A stretch of DNA of 64,000 bases from positions 1-64,000 of the forward strand of contig CAMDCE010000001.1 of assembly GCA_945889625.1 (NCBI GenBank), written 5' to 3'. Below, one piece after another: positions 40,551 to 49,908 of this stretch; the first letter of the stretch is position 1; the number at the start of each line of letters is the position of its first letter. A model generated the notes under the pieces. It was not told the origin of the DNA and did no database searches. It saw only the letters and a program-made list of their open reading frames with translations. The translations under genes and the position numbers were made by a program. The DNA comes from Asaia bogorensis. Its GTDB lineage: Bacteria; Pseudomonadota; Alphaproteobacteria; Reyranellales; Reyranellaceae.

Positions 40551-42323
40551 TCAGACGGGCAGGGTTTTCAGATAGGCCCGCCAGCCGCCCAGCGCGGTGA
40601 TGTCCTTGGCGCCCTCAGCGGCGTAGGCCTCGCAGAGGAAGCCCAGCACGCTCGACCCATCGGCCAAGGTGACGTTGCCCAAACCCAGCGGTGCGGGGAT
40701 CTGGCGCGCGAAAGCGCCGAGCTTGTCGGCCGGCAGGCTCCACACTTCGAGTTCGATGGCAGCACCGCCATCAGCGACGCGGATCATGCCGGGCCGCTGC
40801 GGCGAGCCGCCGGCCAGGACGTAGAAGCGATAGGCCGGCGCGGTGCGGCCGATGGCTTCCAGGCGGCCGCCCAGCTCGGCGAGCTGCCGGTTGAGCGGCA
40901 GGCCGCTCATATGGGCGCCGACCACCGCGATCGACACGCGGTCCTCGACGACGACGGGATCGGCCTCGACAGGGGGCAGCTTGCTTGCGGTCTTGCCGAG
41001 CGGCAGCGGCACCGCCCTTTGCCAGCGCGCGCCGAACGCCAGCAGCGCGCGCTCGGCGTGGGCGCGGCCGATCAAGGTGACGCCGAACGGCAACCCGTCG
41101 GGGCGAAATCCGGCGGGCAGCGCAAGCGCGCTCAAGCCAAAAAAATTGACGAAGTTGGTGTAGCGGCCGAGATGGGAATTGTAGAGCACGGGCTCGCGTT
41201 CGAGATCGGCCACGCGATAGATCGTCCCTGTCGTCGGCAGGACGAGGAAATCGAGGCCCTGCATCTCGACATCGGCGCGGGCCTTCAATTCGGCGAGCTC
41301 GTATTGGCCCTCGAAGGCATCGACGGCGCTGTACTCGCGGCCGCCCAGCACGATATCGCGGGTGACGGGCCAAACTCCGGCCTTGTCGTCGGCACCTTCG
41401 ATGAAGGCGCCCACCGCCGCCGTGCGCTCGGCGACCCACGGGCCGCTGTAAAGAAGCTGCGCGGCGTCGCGAAAGGGCGCGTAGTCGAACTCGGCCGGCG
41501 CGCCGTCCAGCGCCTTCAGGCGCTCGATCGACCGGGCGTAAAGCGCGGCATAGGCTGAATCGCCGAAGAACTCGGCGTCCTGTGGCTTGAGAATGCCGAA
41601 GCGGAAAGCCTTGCCGATCGCCGGCGCGGGCTTCGGCGCGGCCGCCACGCCGAGGACAGCATCGGCATCGGCGCAGCTCAAGGCAAAGACCGAGACGCAA
41701 TCGAGCGAGCGACAGGCCGGCACGGTGCCCTTGTTGCTGAGCAGACCCGGCGTCGGCTTAAGCCCGACGATGTTGTTGAAGCCCGCCGGTACGCGGCCGG
41801 AGCCCGCGGTGTCGGTGCCGAGCGCGAAGCTCACCAGGCTGGAGGATACCGCCACTGCCGAGCCCGAGCTCGAGCCGCCGGGCACATAGTCCGCATTGAA
41901 AGGATTGCGTGGCACGCCATAGGGCGAACGCACGCCCACGAGGCCGGTGGCGAACTGGTCGAGGTTGGTCTTGCCGACGACGATGGCACCGGCCTCGGTG
42001 AGGCGCTTGATCACCTCGGCCGAAGCCTCCGCCTTGTAGGCAAAGCCCGGGCAGGCGGCGGTCGTGGTCATGCCGGCCACATCGATATTGTCTTTCACCG
42101 CGAAGGGCACGCCGTAGAGCGGCAACGACTCGCCGCGGCGCGCGTCGAGCGCATCGGCTTGCCCTCGCAGCACGTCATCCGGCACGCGAGATATCCACAC
42201 CTTGTCGTCGCCGGCCGCGGCGATGCGAGCGAGCACCTCCTCGATGACCCGCCGGCAGGTGAGGGTGCCGGCTGCGTAGGCGGCATGCAAATTGTGGATG
42301 CCGAGATCGAGGGCACTGTTCAT
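40551..42323 (-). CDS. atzF: Allophanate hydrolase (AtzF family)
   Basis: A 590-residue amidase that hydrolyses allophanate to ammonia and carbon dioxide. The amidase-signature triad is Lys77 (VKDN), cis-Ser151 (GGSSSGS) and nucleophile Ser175 (GTDTAGSGR). Residues from about 470 to the end form the small C-terminal domain specific to allophanate hydrolases ([19 protein letters not shown]), which separates it from general amidases. No urea carboxylase gene is adjacent, as in s-triazine or ureide pathways rather than urea amidolyase. It is divergent from a sigma-54-controlled ABC transporter followed by AtzG/E/H-like genes, and a two-hairpin element covers its leader. Confidence 0.92.
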   Translation of the reverse strand: MNSALDLGIHNLHAAYAAGTLTCRRVIEEVLARIAAAGDDKVWISRVPDDVLRGQADALDARRGESLPLYGVPFAVKDNIDVAGMTTTAACPGFAYKAEASAEVIKRLTEAGAIVVGKTNLDQFATGLVGVRSPYGVPRNPFNADYVPGGSSSGSAVAVSSSLVSFALGTDTAGSGRVPAGFNNIVGLKPTPGLLSNKGTVPACRSLDCVSVFALSCADADAVLGVAAAPKPAPAIGKAFRFGILKPQDAEFFGDSAYAALYARSIERLKALDGAPAEFDYAPFRDAAQLLYSGPWVAERTAAVGAFIEGADDKAGVWPVTRDIVLGGREYSAVDAFEGQYELAELKARADVEMQGLDFLVLPTTGTIYRVADLEREPVLYNSHLGRYTNFVNFFGLSALALPAGFRPDGLPFGVTLIGRAHAERALLAFGARWQRAVPLPLGKTASKLPPVEADPVVVEDRVSIAVVGAHMSGLPLNRQLAELGGRLEAIGRTAPAYRFYVLAGGSPQRPGMIRVADGGAAIELEVWSLPADKLGAFARQIPAPLGLGNVTLADGSSVLGFLCEAYAAEGAKDITALGGWRAYLKTLPV

Positions 42324-42332
42324 GGCGTCTCT

Positions 42333-42459
42333 CTAGTGCGGCTTCCACTCAAATGGAACCGCAACGCGGTTCTATTTGAGTGGAAACGCGTTGCGTCGAG
42401 CGTCTCCGTTGTAAGCATAGTCCGACCGGCTGACTCCAGCCGGTCGGACTATGCTCTAG
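42333..42459 (-). promoter_or_regulatory. CTAG-bounded two-hairpin leader element, copy 2 (family F)
   Basis: Read on the minus strand: CTAG (42459-42456), a perfect 19-bp hairpin (42455-42437 with 42432-42414), a 28-nt spacer ending CAACGCGT, hairpin 2 (42385-42366 with 42362-42343; one mispair), GCCGCA and CTAG (42336-42333), then nine bases AGAGACGCC to the ATG of atzF. Hairpin 1 is unrelated in sequence to that of copy 1, but hairpin 2 and its flanks are nearly the same, with GGTG:CACC replaced by ACTC:GAGT. Confidence 0.68.
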
Positions 42460-42503
42460 CGAACCCTCCGCCGGATTGCATCCCGAGCCGGCGGTCGGTC
42501 GGT

Positions 42504-42518
42504 TGGCACGCTCCTTGC
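42504..42518 (+). promoter_or_regulatory. Sigma-54 (RpoN) promoter of the ABC transporter operon
   Basis: TGGCAC (42504-42509), five bases, TTGC (42515-42518): an exact match to the -24/-12 consensus with correct spacing, preceded by T and followed by C. Transcription would start about 12 bases on, some 30 nt before the ATG at 42563. No NtrC-type enhancer (GCACC-N7-GGTGC) was found by eye in the 200 bp upstream. Confidence 0.8.
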
Positions 42519-42562
42519 CTTCGTAGGCTCGGCAATCCCGGTGTGGGAGCAGGGGGACTTAA

Positions 42563-44167
42563 ATGAAACGTCGCACTTTCTTCAAGACGACCGCCATGGC
42601 CGGCGCGGCTGCAACTGCAGCGCCTGCCATCTGGTCGGAGGCCAAGGCACAGGCGCGCAACGAGACCTTGTTGATCGTGGGCGAGAGCCCGCCCAATTCG
42701 ATGGACATCCATGGCCTGGGCGCCAACCGGCCGGCCTACGAGGTGTCATGGAACACTCATGACCGGCTGATCACCTACGGCGCCAAGAAGGACACCAACG
42801 GCAACCCGCACTACGACTACACCAAGCTCGAACCGGAGCTCGCGACCGACTGGAACGTCACCCCGACCTCGGCCACCTTCAAGCTGCGCAAGGACGCAAA
42901 GTTCCACGACGGCACGCCGATCACCGCAAAGGACGTGAAGTGGTCGTTCGACCGCGCCGTCACGGTGGGCGGCTTCCCGACCTTCCAGATGGCGGCCGGC
43001 TCGCTGCAGAAACCCGAGCAGTTCGTGGTGGTCGACGACAGCACTTTCCGCGTCGACTTCCTGCGCGCCGACAAGCTCACCCTGCCCGACATCGGCGTGC
43101 CGGTGCCGGTGATCATGAATTCCGAACTGTGCAAGAAGCACGCGACGGCCACCGATCCCTGGGCGATGGAGTGGACCAAGAACAACCACGCCTCGGGCGG
43201 CGCCTACAAGGTCGAGCGCTGGCAGCCCGGCCAGGAGGTCATCTACGCCCGCAACGACGACTGGAAGAACGGGCCGCTGCCCAAGGTCAGGCGCGTCATC
43301 ATGCGCATCATCCCGTCGGCCGGTAACCGGCGCGCGCTGCTCGAGCGCGGCGATGCCGACCTCTCGTTCGATCTGCCGTCCAAGGATTTCTCGGAACTGA
43401 AGAATTCGCCCAAGCTCACCGTGATCGGCACGCCGATCGAGAATGCCATGTTCTATATCGGCATGAATGTCACCAGCAAGCCGTTCGACAACGTCAAGCT
43501 GCGGCAGGCGGTGGCGTGGGTGCTGCCCTACCAGCAGATCATGGACTCGGTGATGTTCGGCCTGGCGAGTCCGCTGTTCGGCGGCGCCGACAACAAGTCC
43601 AAGGGTTCCTATTGGCCGCAGAAGGACGGCTACGGCACCAACCTCGACAAGGCCAAGGCGCTGATGATCGAGGCCGGCTATCCCAATGGGCTCGAGACGA
43701 CCCTATCGTTCGACCTTGGAGCGGCCAGTATCAACGAGCCACTCGCCGTGCTGGTCCAGGAGAGTCTGGCCAAGATCGGCATCAAGGCCCAGATCAACAA
43801 AATCCCCGGCGCCAACTGGCGCGGCGAGCTCCTGAAGAAGAACATGCCGATGATCGTCAACGCCTTCGGCGGCTGGCTGAACTATCCGGAGTACTTCTTC
43901 TTCTGGTGCTATCATGGCCAGAACGCCGTCTTCAACACCATGGCCTACAAGAACCCGACGATGGATGCGCTGATCGACAAGGCGCGGTTCACGACGGGGC
44001 CGGAGTATGACGCGGCGGTCAAGGGCTTCGTCGACATTGCCTTCGACGAGGTGCCGCGGGTGCCGCTCTTCCAGCCGCTGTTGAACGTGGCGATGCAGAA
44101 GAACGTCACCGGCTACCGCTACTGGTTCCACCGCCAGCTCGACTACCGTCAGCTCGCCAAGGGCTGA
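42563..44167 (+). CDS. ABC transporter substrate-binding protein, dipeptide/ureide type (SBP_bac_5)
   Basis: A 534-residue periplasmic binding protein with a twin-arginine type signal, MKRRTFFKTTAMAGAAATAA, cleaved near residue 30. FKLRKDAKFHDGTPITAKDVKWSFD near 108-132 is the family block; MNVTSKPFDNVKLRQAVAW and the ends of both lobes are intact. First gene of a transporter operon behind a sigma-54 promoter. Position next to allophanate hydrolase and AtzE-type amidase genes suggests an amide- or ureide-containing ligand rather than ordinary dipeptides, but that is inference. Confidence 0.9.
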   Translation: MKRRTFFKTTAMAGAAATAAPAIWSEAKAQARNETLLIVGESPPNSMDIHGLGANRPAYEVSWNTHDRLITYGAKKDTNGNPHYDYTKLEPELATDWNVTPTSATFKLRKDAKFHDGTPITAKDVKWSFDRAVTVGGFPTFQMAAGSLQKPEQFVVVDDSTFRVDFLRADKLTLPDIGVPVPVIMNSELCKKHATATDPWAMEWTKNNHASGGAYKVERWQPGQEVIYARNDDWKNGPLPKVRRVIMRIIPSAGNRRALLERGDADLSFDLPSKDFSELKNSPKLTVIGTPIENAMFYIGMNVTSKPFDNVKLRQAVAWVLPYQQIMDSVMFGLASPLFGGADNKSKGSYWPQKDGYGTNLDKAKALMIEAGYPNGLETTLSFDLGAASINEPLAVLVQESLAKIGIKAQINKIPGANWRGELLKKNMPMIVNAFGGWLNYPEYFFFWCYHGQNAVFNTMAYKNPTMDALIDKARFTTGPEYDAAVKGFVDIAFDEVPRVPLFQPLLNVAMQKNVTGYRYWFHRQLDYRQLAKG

Positions 44168-44191
44168 GTGAGGTTCGGACGTCTTCGTACG

Positions 44192-44342
44192 CCTCCCCCG
44201 TCATACGGGGGAGGTGGCCCGCAGGGCCGGAGGGGGAGAGCCTCAGTCGAAGCGCTCGCCGCGAACAAGATCATGAGGCATTCACCGGTCGCCTTCCCCC
44301 TCCACCCCCTTCGGGGGCACCTCCCCCGTGAGACGGGGGAGG
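44192..44342. repeat. Palindromic repeat, family A, inverted pair inside the ABC operon
   Basis: CCTCCCCCG-TCATA-CGGGGGAGG, GGCCC-GCA-GGGCC and GGAGGGGGA, then 60 bases and the mirror half ending in GTGAGACGGGGGAGG. It fills the gap between the binding-protein gene and the first permease gene, ending 14 bases before the permease start. Confidence 0.85.
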
Positions 44343-44355
44343 CAGGGAGGTCGCA

Positions 44356-45369
44356 GTGCTGAAACTCCTGCTGTCGCGGCTGATGACGGCGATCCCGAGC
44401 ATCGTCGGGGTCGTGGTCGTCACCTTCATGCTGACCCGCCTGCTGCCCGGCGATCCCGCGGCCTATTTTGCGGGTCTCGCGGCAACCCCGCAGGCGATCG
44501 CCGAAATCCGCACCAAGCTAGGCCTCGACAAGACGCTGCCCGAGCAGTTCGTGGCCTATATCTCCGACCTCATGCACGGCAATCTCGGCAATTCGCTGAG
44601 CACCGGCCAGCCGGTGGTGACCGAGATCGTCACGCGCCTGCCGGCCTCGGCGGAGCTGACGCTGGTCGCGCTGTTCCTCGCCGTGGTGATCGCCATTCCG
44701 CTCGGCGTGCTGGCGGCGGTCAAGCAGGGCACCTGGATCGACCATCTTTGCCGCATCGTCACCACGGCCGGCGTGTCGCTGCCGGTGTTCTTCACCGGCC
44801 TGCTGCTGGCCTATGTCTTCTATTATCTGCTGCAGATCGCACCTGCGCCAACCGGCCGGCTCGACGCCTTCCTGTCGCCGCCCCGCGATATCACGGGCTT
44901 CTACGTGATCGACAGTATTCTCACCGGCAATCTCGAAACCCTGTGGGGCAGCCTGCGTCAACTCGCCCTTCCCGCCATCTCGATGGCGATCTTCTCGCTG
45001 GCGCCGCTTGCCCGCATGACCCGCGGCTCGATGCTGGCGGTGCTCAGCAGCGACTTCGTGCGCACCGCGCGGGCGAGCGGCCTTGCGCCGCGCACGGTCG
45101 TCTTCACCTATGCCTTCCGCAACGCCGTGCTGCCGGTCATCACCATCCTCGGCATGGTGTTCTCCTTCCTGCTCGGCGCCAACGTGCTGGTCGAGACGGT
45201 GTTCGCCTGGCCGGGCATCGGCCTCTATGCGGTGAATGCGCTGCTGACCTCCGACTACGCGCCGGTGCAGGGCTTCGTGCTCACCATGGCGGTGCTCTAC
45301 GTAGCGCTGAACCTCACCATCGACATCGCCTACGGCCTGGTCGATCCGCGCGTGCGGCTGGACGCCTGA
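44356..45369 (+). CDS. ABC transporter permease, DppB type
   Basis: A 337-residue inner-membrane permease with about six helices. It starts with a GTG after GGGAGG (MLKLLLSRLMTAIPSIVGVV), typical of DppB-like subunits. The cytoplasmic EAA loop is DFVRTARASGLAPRTVVFTYA near residues 233-253, contacting the ATPases. RLLPGDPAAYF at about 32-42 is the conserved periplasmic N-terminal motif. An upstream in-frame start within the repeat is rejected. Second gene of the operon; pairs with the DppC-type permease four bases downstream. Confidence 0.92.
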   Translation: MLKLLLSRLMTAIPSIVGVVVVTFMLTRLLPGDPAAYFAGLAATPQAIAEIRTKLGLDKTLPEQFVAYISDLMHGNLGNSLSTGQPVVTEIVTRLPASAELTLVALFLAVVIAIPLGVLAAVKQGTWIDHLCRIVTTAGVSLPVFFTGLLLAYVFYYLLQIAPAPTGRLDAFLSPPRDITGFYVIDSILTGNLETLWGSLRQLALPAISMAIFSLAPLARMTRGSMLAVLSSDFVRTARASGLAPRTVVFTYAFRNAVLPVITILGMVFSFLLGANVLVETVFAWPGIGLYAVNALLTSDYAPVQGFVLTMAVLYVALNLTIDIAYGLVDPRVRLDA

Positions 45370-45373
45370 CCCT

Positions 45374-46219
45374 ATGCTGCCGCTGCTGCGTCATGCCCGC
45401 TACGTGCTGTCGGAGAACCCCGTCACCGGCCTTGCCTTCGGCCTGTTCGCGCTGTTCATGGTGGCCGCACTGTTCGGCCCGCTGCTGGCGCCCTATCCGC
45501 CGCTGCAGAGCAACGCCGCGATGTCGCTGAAGCCGCCGTCGGCGGCGCACTGGTTCGGCACCGACCAGCTCGGCCGCGACATCTTCAGCCGTGTGCTGGT
45601 GGCGACGCGGCTCGACATCTCCATCGCCTTCGCCTCGGTGATCCTGGCCTTCCTGCTGGGCGCCTTGTCGGGCGTCGCGGCGGGATACTTCGGCGGCTGG
45701 ACCGACAGGGTGGTCGGCCGGCTCGCCGACACCATCATGGCCTTCCCGCTGTTCGTATTGGCCATGGGAATCGTGGCAGCACTTGGCAACGAGGTGATCA
45801 ACATCGTGATCGCCACGGCCATCATCAATTTCCCGCTCTATGCCCGCGTTGCGCGCGCCGAGGCCAACGTGCGGCGCGAGGCCGGCTTCGTCGAGGCAGC
45901 GCGGCTAAGCGGCAACGGCGAGGCGCGGGTCGTGCTCGGCCATATCCTGCCCAACATCATGCCGATCATGATGGTGCAGATGTCGCTCACCATGGGTTAC
46001 GCCATCCTCAACGCCGCCGGCCTCTCCTTCATCGGCCTCGGCGTCCGGCCGCCCGATGCCGAGTGGGGCATCATGGTCGCCGACGGCGCCAACTTCATCC
46101 AGTCCGGCGAATGGTGGGTGGCGCTGTTCCCTGGTGCTGCGCTGATGCTGGCGGTGTTCTGCTTCAACCTGCTGGGCGACGGGCTGCGCGACATCATCGA
46201 TCCCCGCATGAGAACCTAG
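45374..46219 (+). CDS. ABC transporter permease, DppC type
   Basis: A 281-residue permease with a DppC-type N-terminal helix followed by PPSAAHWFGTDQLGRDIFSR at about 53-72, the diagnostic segment for this subunit. The EAA loop is FVEAARLSGNGEARVVLGHI near 172-191. It lies four bases after the DppB-type gene and 11 before the first ATPase gene, so the three are translated from one message. Confidence 0.92.
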   Translation: MLPLLRHARYVLSENPVTGLAFGLFALFMVAALFGPLLAPYPPLQSNAAMSLKPPSAAHWFGTDQLGRDIFSRVLVATRLDISIAFASVILAFLLGALSGVAAGYFGGWTDRVVGRLADTIMAFPLFVLAMGIVAALGNEVINIVIATAIINFPLYARVARAEANVRREAGFVEAARLSGNGEARVVLGHILPNIMPIMMVQMSLTMGYAILNAAGLSFIGLGVRPPDAEWGIMVADGANFIQSGEWWVALFPGAALMLAVFCFNLLGDGLRDIIDPRMRT

Positions 46220-46230
46220 GGGAAGCAGAC

Positions 46231-47199
46231 ATGACCTCCGTTCCCGCCCTCGCCGTCGAGGACCTGTCGGTCGAGTTCCGCACCCGCTCCGGCACGGTCA
46301 AGGTGCTGGATCATGTCGGCTTCCATGTCGACAAGGGCGAGACGGTGGCGCTGGTCGGCGAATCGGGCTCAGGCAAGTCGGTGACGGCCTTCGCCGTCAT
46401 GGGCATCCTCGATGCCGCGGGGCGAGTCACCTCGGGCAAGGCGAAGTTCGGCGGCGCCGATCTTGTGGCCTTGTCGGAGCGTGAGCTGGCCGAGCTGCGC
46501 GGCCGCGAACTGTCGATGATCTTCCAGAACCCGCGCACCGCGCTCAATCCGATCCGCCGGGTCGGCCACCAGATCGCCGACGTGCTGGTGCGCCACGGCG
46601 GCGCCACCCGGCTCGACGCGCCGCGGCAGGCCGTCGACATGCTGAAGAAGGTGCGCATCCCCGATCCCGACCGCCGCGCCGAGGCCTATCCCTTCGAACT
46701 GTCGGGCGGCATGTGCCAGCGCATCATGATCGCCATCGCGCTGGCCTGCCGGCCGGCGCTGCTGATCGCCGACGAGCCGACCACCGGCCTCGACGTCACC
46801 ACCCAGGCCGTGATCATGGACCTGATCGACGAGCTGGCGGCCGATTCGGGCATGGCGACCATCTTCATCACCCATGACCTGGCATTGGCCGCCGAACATT
46901 GCGACCGCATCGTGGTCATGCATGCCGGCCACATCGTCGAGTCTGCTCCCAGCCGCGAACTCTTCGCCAACGCCCGCCATCCCTATTCGGCCAAGCTTCT
47001 GGCTGCGACGCCGGGCGAGACGGCCTCGCTCGCCTCGCTGGCCTCGATCCCGGGCGGCCTGCCCGACCTCAGGCGCAACGACCTGCCGGCCTGTCGCTAC
47101 AGCGGCCGCTGCGAGAGGGTGACCGAGGCTTGCGCCCAACCGCTGCCGCGCCGGGTCGTCGGCGAGCGCCACGACGTCGCCTGCTGGAACCCGCTATGA
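46231..47199 (+). CDS. ABC transporter ATP-binding protein, DppD type
   Basis: A 322-residue ATPase: Walker [10 protein letters not shown] at residues 43-51, signature [15 protein letters not shown] and Walker [14 protein letters not shown] with the switch His in IFITHD. The C-terminal oligopeptide-transporter extension contains four cysteines, as in DppD/OppD proteins, where such a motif can bind a [4Fe-4S] cluster. The start ATG at 46231 follows GGGGAAGC; a longer frame from 46063 lies within the permease gene. Its stop overlaps the next start (ATGA). Confidence 0.93.
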   Translation: MTSVPALAVEDLSVEFRTRSGTVKVLDHVGFHVDKGETVALVGESGSGKSVTAFAVMGILDAAGRVTSGKAKFGGADLVALSERELAELRGRELSMIFQNPRTALNPIRRVGHQIADVLVRHGGATRLDAPRQAVDMLKKVRIPDPDRRAEAYPFELSGGMCQRIMIAIALACRPALLIADEPTTGLDVTTQAVIMDLIDELAADSGMATIFITHDLALAAEHCDRIVVMHAGHIVESAPSRELFANARHPYSAKLLAATPGETASLASLASIPGGLPDLRRNDLPACRYSGRCERVTEACAQPLPRRVVGERHDVACWNPL

Positions 47200-48224
47200 G
47201 CGCGCTGCTCGACATCGCCGAGCTCGCCAAGCGCTTCGACGTCGGCGGCAAGCGGTTGCTGCATGCCGTCGACGAGGTGAGCTTCACCATCGACAAGGGC
47301 GAGACGGTGGGGCTGGTGGGCGAGTCGGGCTGCGGCAAGTCCACCCTGGTCCGGCTGATCAACCGTCTGCTCGACCCGACCTCGGGCAGCATCCGGTTGG
47401 CCGGCACCGAGCTCGCCGACATCCGCGCGCGGGGCTTTGCCGGCAACGGCAATCGCAAGCGCATTCAGATGGTCTTCCAGGATGCCGGCGATTCGCTCAA
47501 TCCGCGGTTCACCGCCTTCCACGCCATCGCCGATCCGCTGCGGCGGCTGGGCAAGATCTCCGGCGCCAAGCTCGCCGCGCGCGTCGAGGCGCTGGCCGAC
47601 ATGACCGGCCTGCCGCGTGAGCTGCTGACACGCTTTCCCCACCAGCTCTCGGGCGGCCAGAAGGCGAGGGTCGGCATCGCCCGCGCCATCGCCGTCGAGC
47701 CCGAACTCCTGATCCTCGACGAGCCGACGGCGGCGCTCGACGTGTCGGTGCAGGTGGTGATCCTGCAGCTCCTGCAGCAGCTCAAGCGCGATCTCGGCAT
47801 GAGCTACCTGTTCGTGAGCCACGATCTCAACGTGGTGCGGCTGCTCTGCGATCGCGTGCTGGTGATGTATCTCGGCAAGATCGTCGAGCAGGGCCCCGCG
47901 GCCGAGGTCTTCGCAAGTCCCCGGCATCCCTATACGCGGGCGTTGGTCTCGGCGATCCCGCAGGCCGAACCGGCTGAGCGCGCCAATCGCCTGCGGCTCG
48001 ACGGCGAACCCCGAAGCCCGATCGATCCCGATCCCCGGGTCTGCCGCTTCTACGGCCGCTGCCCCAAGGGCGAGCCGCATTGCTCCCAGGAAATGCCGGT
48101 CTTGCGCGATGCCGGGCCGGCGCGCCAAGTTGCCTGCCATTTCGTCGACTTCCTCCCTCCCCCGTCATACGGGGGAGGTGCCCCCGAAGGGGGGCGGAGG
48201 GGGAAGGCACTAAATGATCTTTAA
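47196..48224 (+). CDS. ABC transporter ATP-binding protein, DppF type, with repeat-encoded C-terminus
   Basis: A 342-residue ATPase: Walker [10 protein letters not shown] at residues 42-50, signature [15 protein letters not shown], Walker [14 protein letters not shown] and switch His in LFVSHD. The DppF-type C-terminal extension with Cys residues ([19 protein letters not shown]) is present. From about residue 321 the frame runs into a family-A repeat at 48157, so the last 20 or so residues ([16 protein letters not shown] and on) are encoded by the repeat and are unlikely to be ancestral. The true ancestral stop was probably just after CHFVD. Confidence 0.92.
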   Translation: MSALLDIAELAKRFDVGGKRLLHAVDEVSFTIDKGETVGLVGESGCGKSTLVRLINRLLDPTSGSIRLAGTELADIRARGFAGNGNRKRIQMVFQDAGDSLNPRFTAFHAIADPLRRLGKISGAKLAARVEALADMTGLPRELLTRFPHQLSGGQKARVGIARAIAVEPELLILDEPTAALDVSVQVVILQLLQQLKRDLGMSYLFVSHDLNVVRLLCDRVLVMYLGKIVEQGPAAEVFASPRHPYTRALVSAIPQAEPAERANRLRLDGEPRSPIDPDPRVCRFYGRCPKGEPHCSQEMPVLRDAGPARQVACHFVDFLPPPSYGGGAPEGGRRGKALNDL

Positions 48225-48306
48225 CGAGCCATGACTCGCAGAGCATTCGTTGTGGGGCTTTCCCCCTCCGGCCCTGCGGGCCACCTCCCCCGTGAGACGG
48301 GGGAGG
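48157..48306. repeat. Palindromic repeat, family A, inverted pair overlapping a coding 3' end
   Basis: CCTCCCCCG-TCATA-CGGGGGAGG and GCCCCCGAAGGGGGGCGGAG, then about 60 bases and the mirror half CCACCTCCCCCGTGAGACGG to GGAGG. The first half lies within the ATPase open frame. The layout is nearly the same as the copy at 44192-44342 in this operon. Confidence 0.85.
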
Positions 48307-48327
48307 AAGTATTGGGGGAGGACCGAC

Positions 48328-48516
48328 ATGGCCGATGAAAAGCCCGATATTGCAAAACTGGTCGATGAAGTCGCCAAGGCGATCGGCTTGCCGATTGCGC
48401 CGGAGTATCGCGCCAACGTCATCCTGAACGTCGAGCGCTCGCTGATGATTGCCCAGCCGTTGCTGGTGCTGGAACTCGACGACGAGCTGGCGCCGGCGAC
48501 GGTTTTCCGGCCATGA
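48328..48516 (+). CDS. atzG: AtzG-like small subunit (DUF4089 family)
   Basis: A 62-residue protein with the DUF4089/AtzG pattern: KLVDEVAKAIGLPIAPEYRANVILNVER and a C-terminal LLVLELDDELAPATVFRP. In the cyanuric-acid pathway AtzG is a GatC-like partner that stabilises the AtzE amidase; the related HpxX works in oxalurate use. GGGGGAGGA lies a few bases before the ATG at 48328. Its stop overlaps the AtzE-like start (ATGA), as expected for an obligate complex. It follows the ABC transporter genes across a family-A repeat. Confidence 0.82.
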   Translation: MADEKPDIAKLVDEVAKAIGLPIAPEYRANVILNVERSLMIAQPLLVLELDDELAPATVFRP

Positions 48517-49895
48517 GCGATCCTCTTTCGAAATCCGCCACCGCGGGCGAGATCACGCGCGCCATCGCTGCCGGCACGGTGAAGGCAAGTGCGGTGGTCG
48601 ACGCGGCGCTGAAGCGCATCGCCGCGACCGAACCCACGGTCAACGCCTTCACCGACCTCCTTGCCGAACGGGCGAGGAAGCGCGCGGCGGAGATCGATGG
48701 TGGCAAGCATCGCGGCCCGCTGATGGGCGTGCCGTTCGCCGTCAAGAACCTGTTCGACATCGAGGGCCTGCCGACCCGCGCCGGCTCCAAGATCAACGTC
48801 GATGGTCCGAAGGCGGCGCGTGACGGCGCGCTGGTGCGCATGCTCGAGGCGTCCGGCGCCATCCTGCTGGGCGGCCTCAACATGGGCGAATACGCCTACG
48901 ACTTTACCGGCGAGAACGCCCACTACGGCCCGTCGCGCAACCCGCACGATCCGACGCGCATGACCGGCGGCTCGTCGGGCGGCTCGGGCGCCGCTGTCGC
49001 CTCGGGGGAGGTGCCCCTGGCACTGGGTTCCGACACCAACGGCTCGATCCGCGTGCCGTCCTCGCTGTGCGGCCTGTTTGGACTGAAGCCCACCTACGGG
49101 CGGCTGAGCCGCGCCGGCTCGTTTCCCTTCGTCGATGCCTTCGATCATCTGGGGCCATTGGCGCGCTCGGTCGAGGATCTCGCCCTGTCGTTCGACGCCA
49201 TGCAGGGTTGGGACCCCGAAGAGCCGGCTTGCACCGACCGCGACGCTGACCCGACCCTGTTGACGCTGCGCGACGGCATCGACGGCCTGCGCATCGCCAT
49301 TGCCGGCGACTATTTCACGAGAGGCGGCGAGCCCGAGGCCTTCGAGGCAGTGGCAACGGTCGCCAAGGCGCTCGGCGTTGCCAAGACCGTCGTGCTGCCG
49401 CAGGCCGCGGCGGCACGCTCGGCGGCCTATGTCATCACCGCGATTGAGGGTGCCCAGCTCCATCTGCCGCGGCTGCGAACACGGCCGCAGGATTTCGATC
49501 CCGACACGCGCGAACGCTTCATGGCGGGCGCGCTGCTGCCGGGCGCCTGGTACGTCAAGGCGCAACGCTTCCGCCGGCTCTATCGCGCCCAGGTGCTGAA
49601 ACTGTTCGACGAGGTCGACGTGATCCTCGCACCGGCCACGCCGTGCAGTGCCCCCAAGCTCGGCCAGGTCATGATGAAGCTGGGCGGCGTCGACATGCCG
49701 GTGCGCGCCAATCTCGGCCTGTTCACCCAGCCGATCTCCTTTATCGGCCTGCCGGTCGTGGCGGCGCCACTGCGCAAGCCGGGCGCCCTGCCGATCGGCG
49801 TTCAGCTGATCGCCAGGCCCTACAACGAACAGGCCGCCTTGCGCGTCGCCGCCTACCTGGAGAAACAGGGCGTCACCAACGCGGCGCCGGCGTGA
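48513..49895 (+). CDS. atzE: AtzE-like amidase (1-carboxybiuret/oxalurate-type amidohydrolase)
   Basis: A 460-residue amidase-signature enzyme with triad Lys78 (VKNL), cis-Ser154 (GGSSGGS) and nucleophile Ser178 (GSDTNGSIR). The overlap with an AtzG-like gene and the AtzH/HpxZ-like gene downstream place it with the AtzE group, which deaminates 1-carboxybiuret to 1,3-dicarboxyurea or acts in oxalurate breakdown. Product hydrolysis by the AtzF 6 kb away would finish the release of ammonia. The cyanuric acid hydrolase AtzD is not in the window, so the real substrate may be biuret, another ureide or oxalurate. Confidence 0.85.
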   Translation: MSDPLSKSATAGEITRAIAAGTVKASAVVDAALKRIAATEPTVNAFTDLLAERARKRAAEIDGGKHRGPLMGVPFAVKNLFDIEGLPTRAGSKINVDGPKAARDGALVRMLEASGAILLGGLNMGEYAYDFTGENAHYGPSRNPHDPTRMTGGSSGGSGAAVASGEVPLALGSDTNGSIRVPSSLCGLFGLKPTYGRLSRAGSFPFVDAFDHLGPLARSVEDLALSFDAMQGWDPEEPACTDRDADPTLLTLRDGIDGLRIAIAGDYFTRGGEPEAFEAVATVAKALGVAKTVVLPQAAAARSAAYVITAIEGAQLHLPRLRTRPQDFDPDTRERFMAGALLPGAWYVKAQRFRRLYRAQVLKLFDEVDVILAPATPCSAPKLGQVMMKLGGVDMPVRANLGLFTQPISFIGLPVVAAPLRKPGALPIGVQLIARPYNEQAALRVAAYLEKQGVTNAAPA

Positions 49896-49908
49896 GCGAC
49901 AAGATCCC

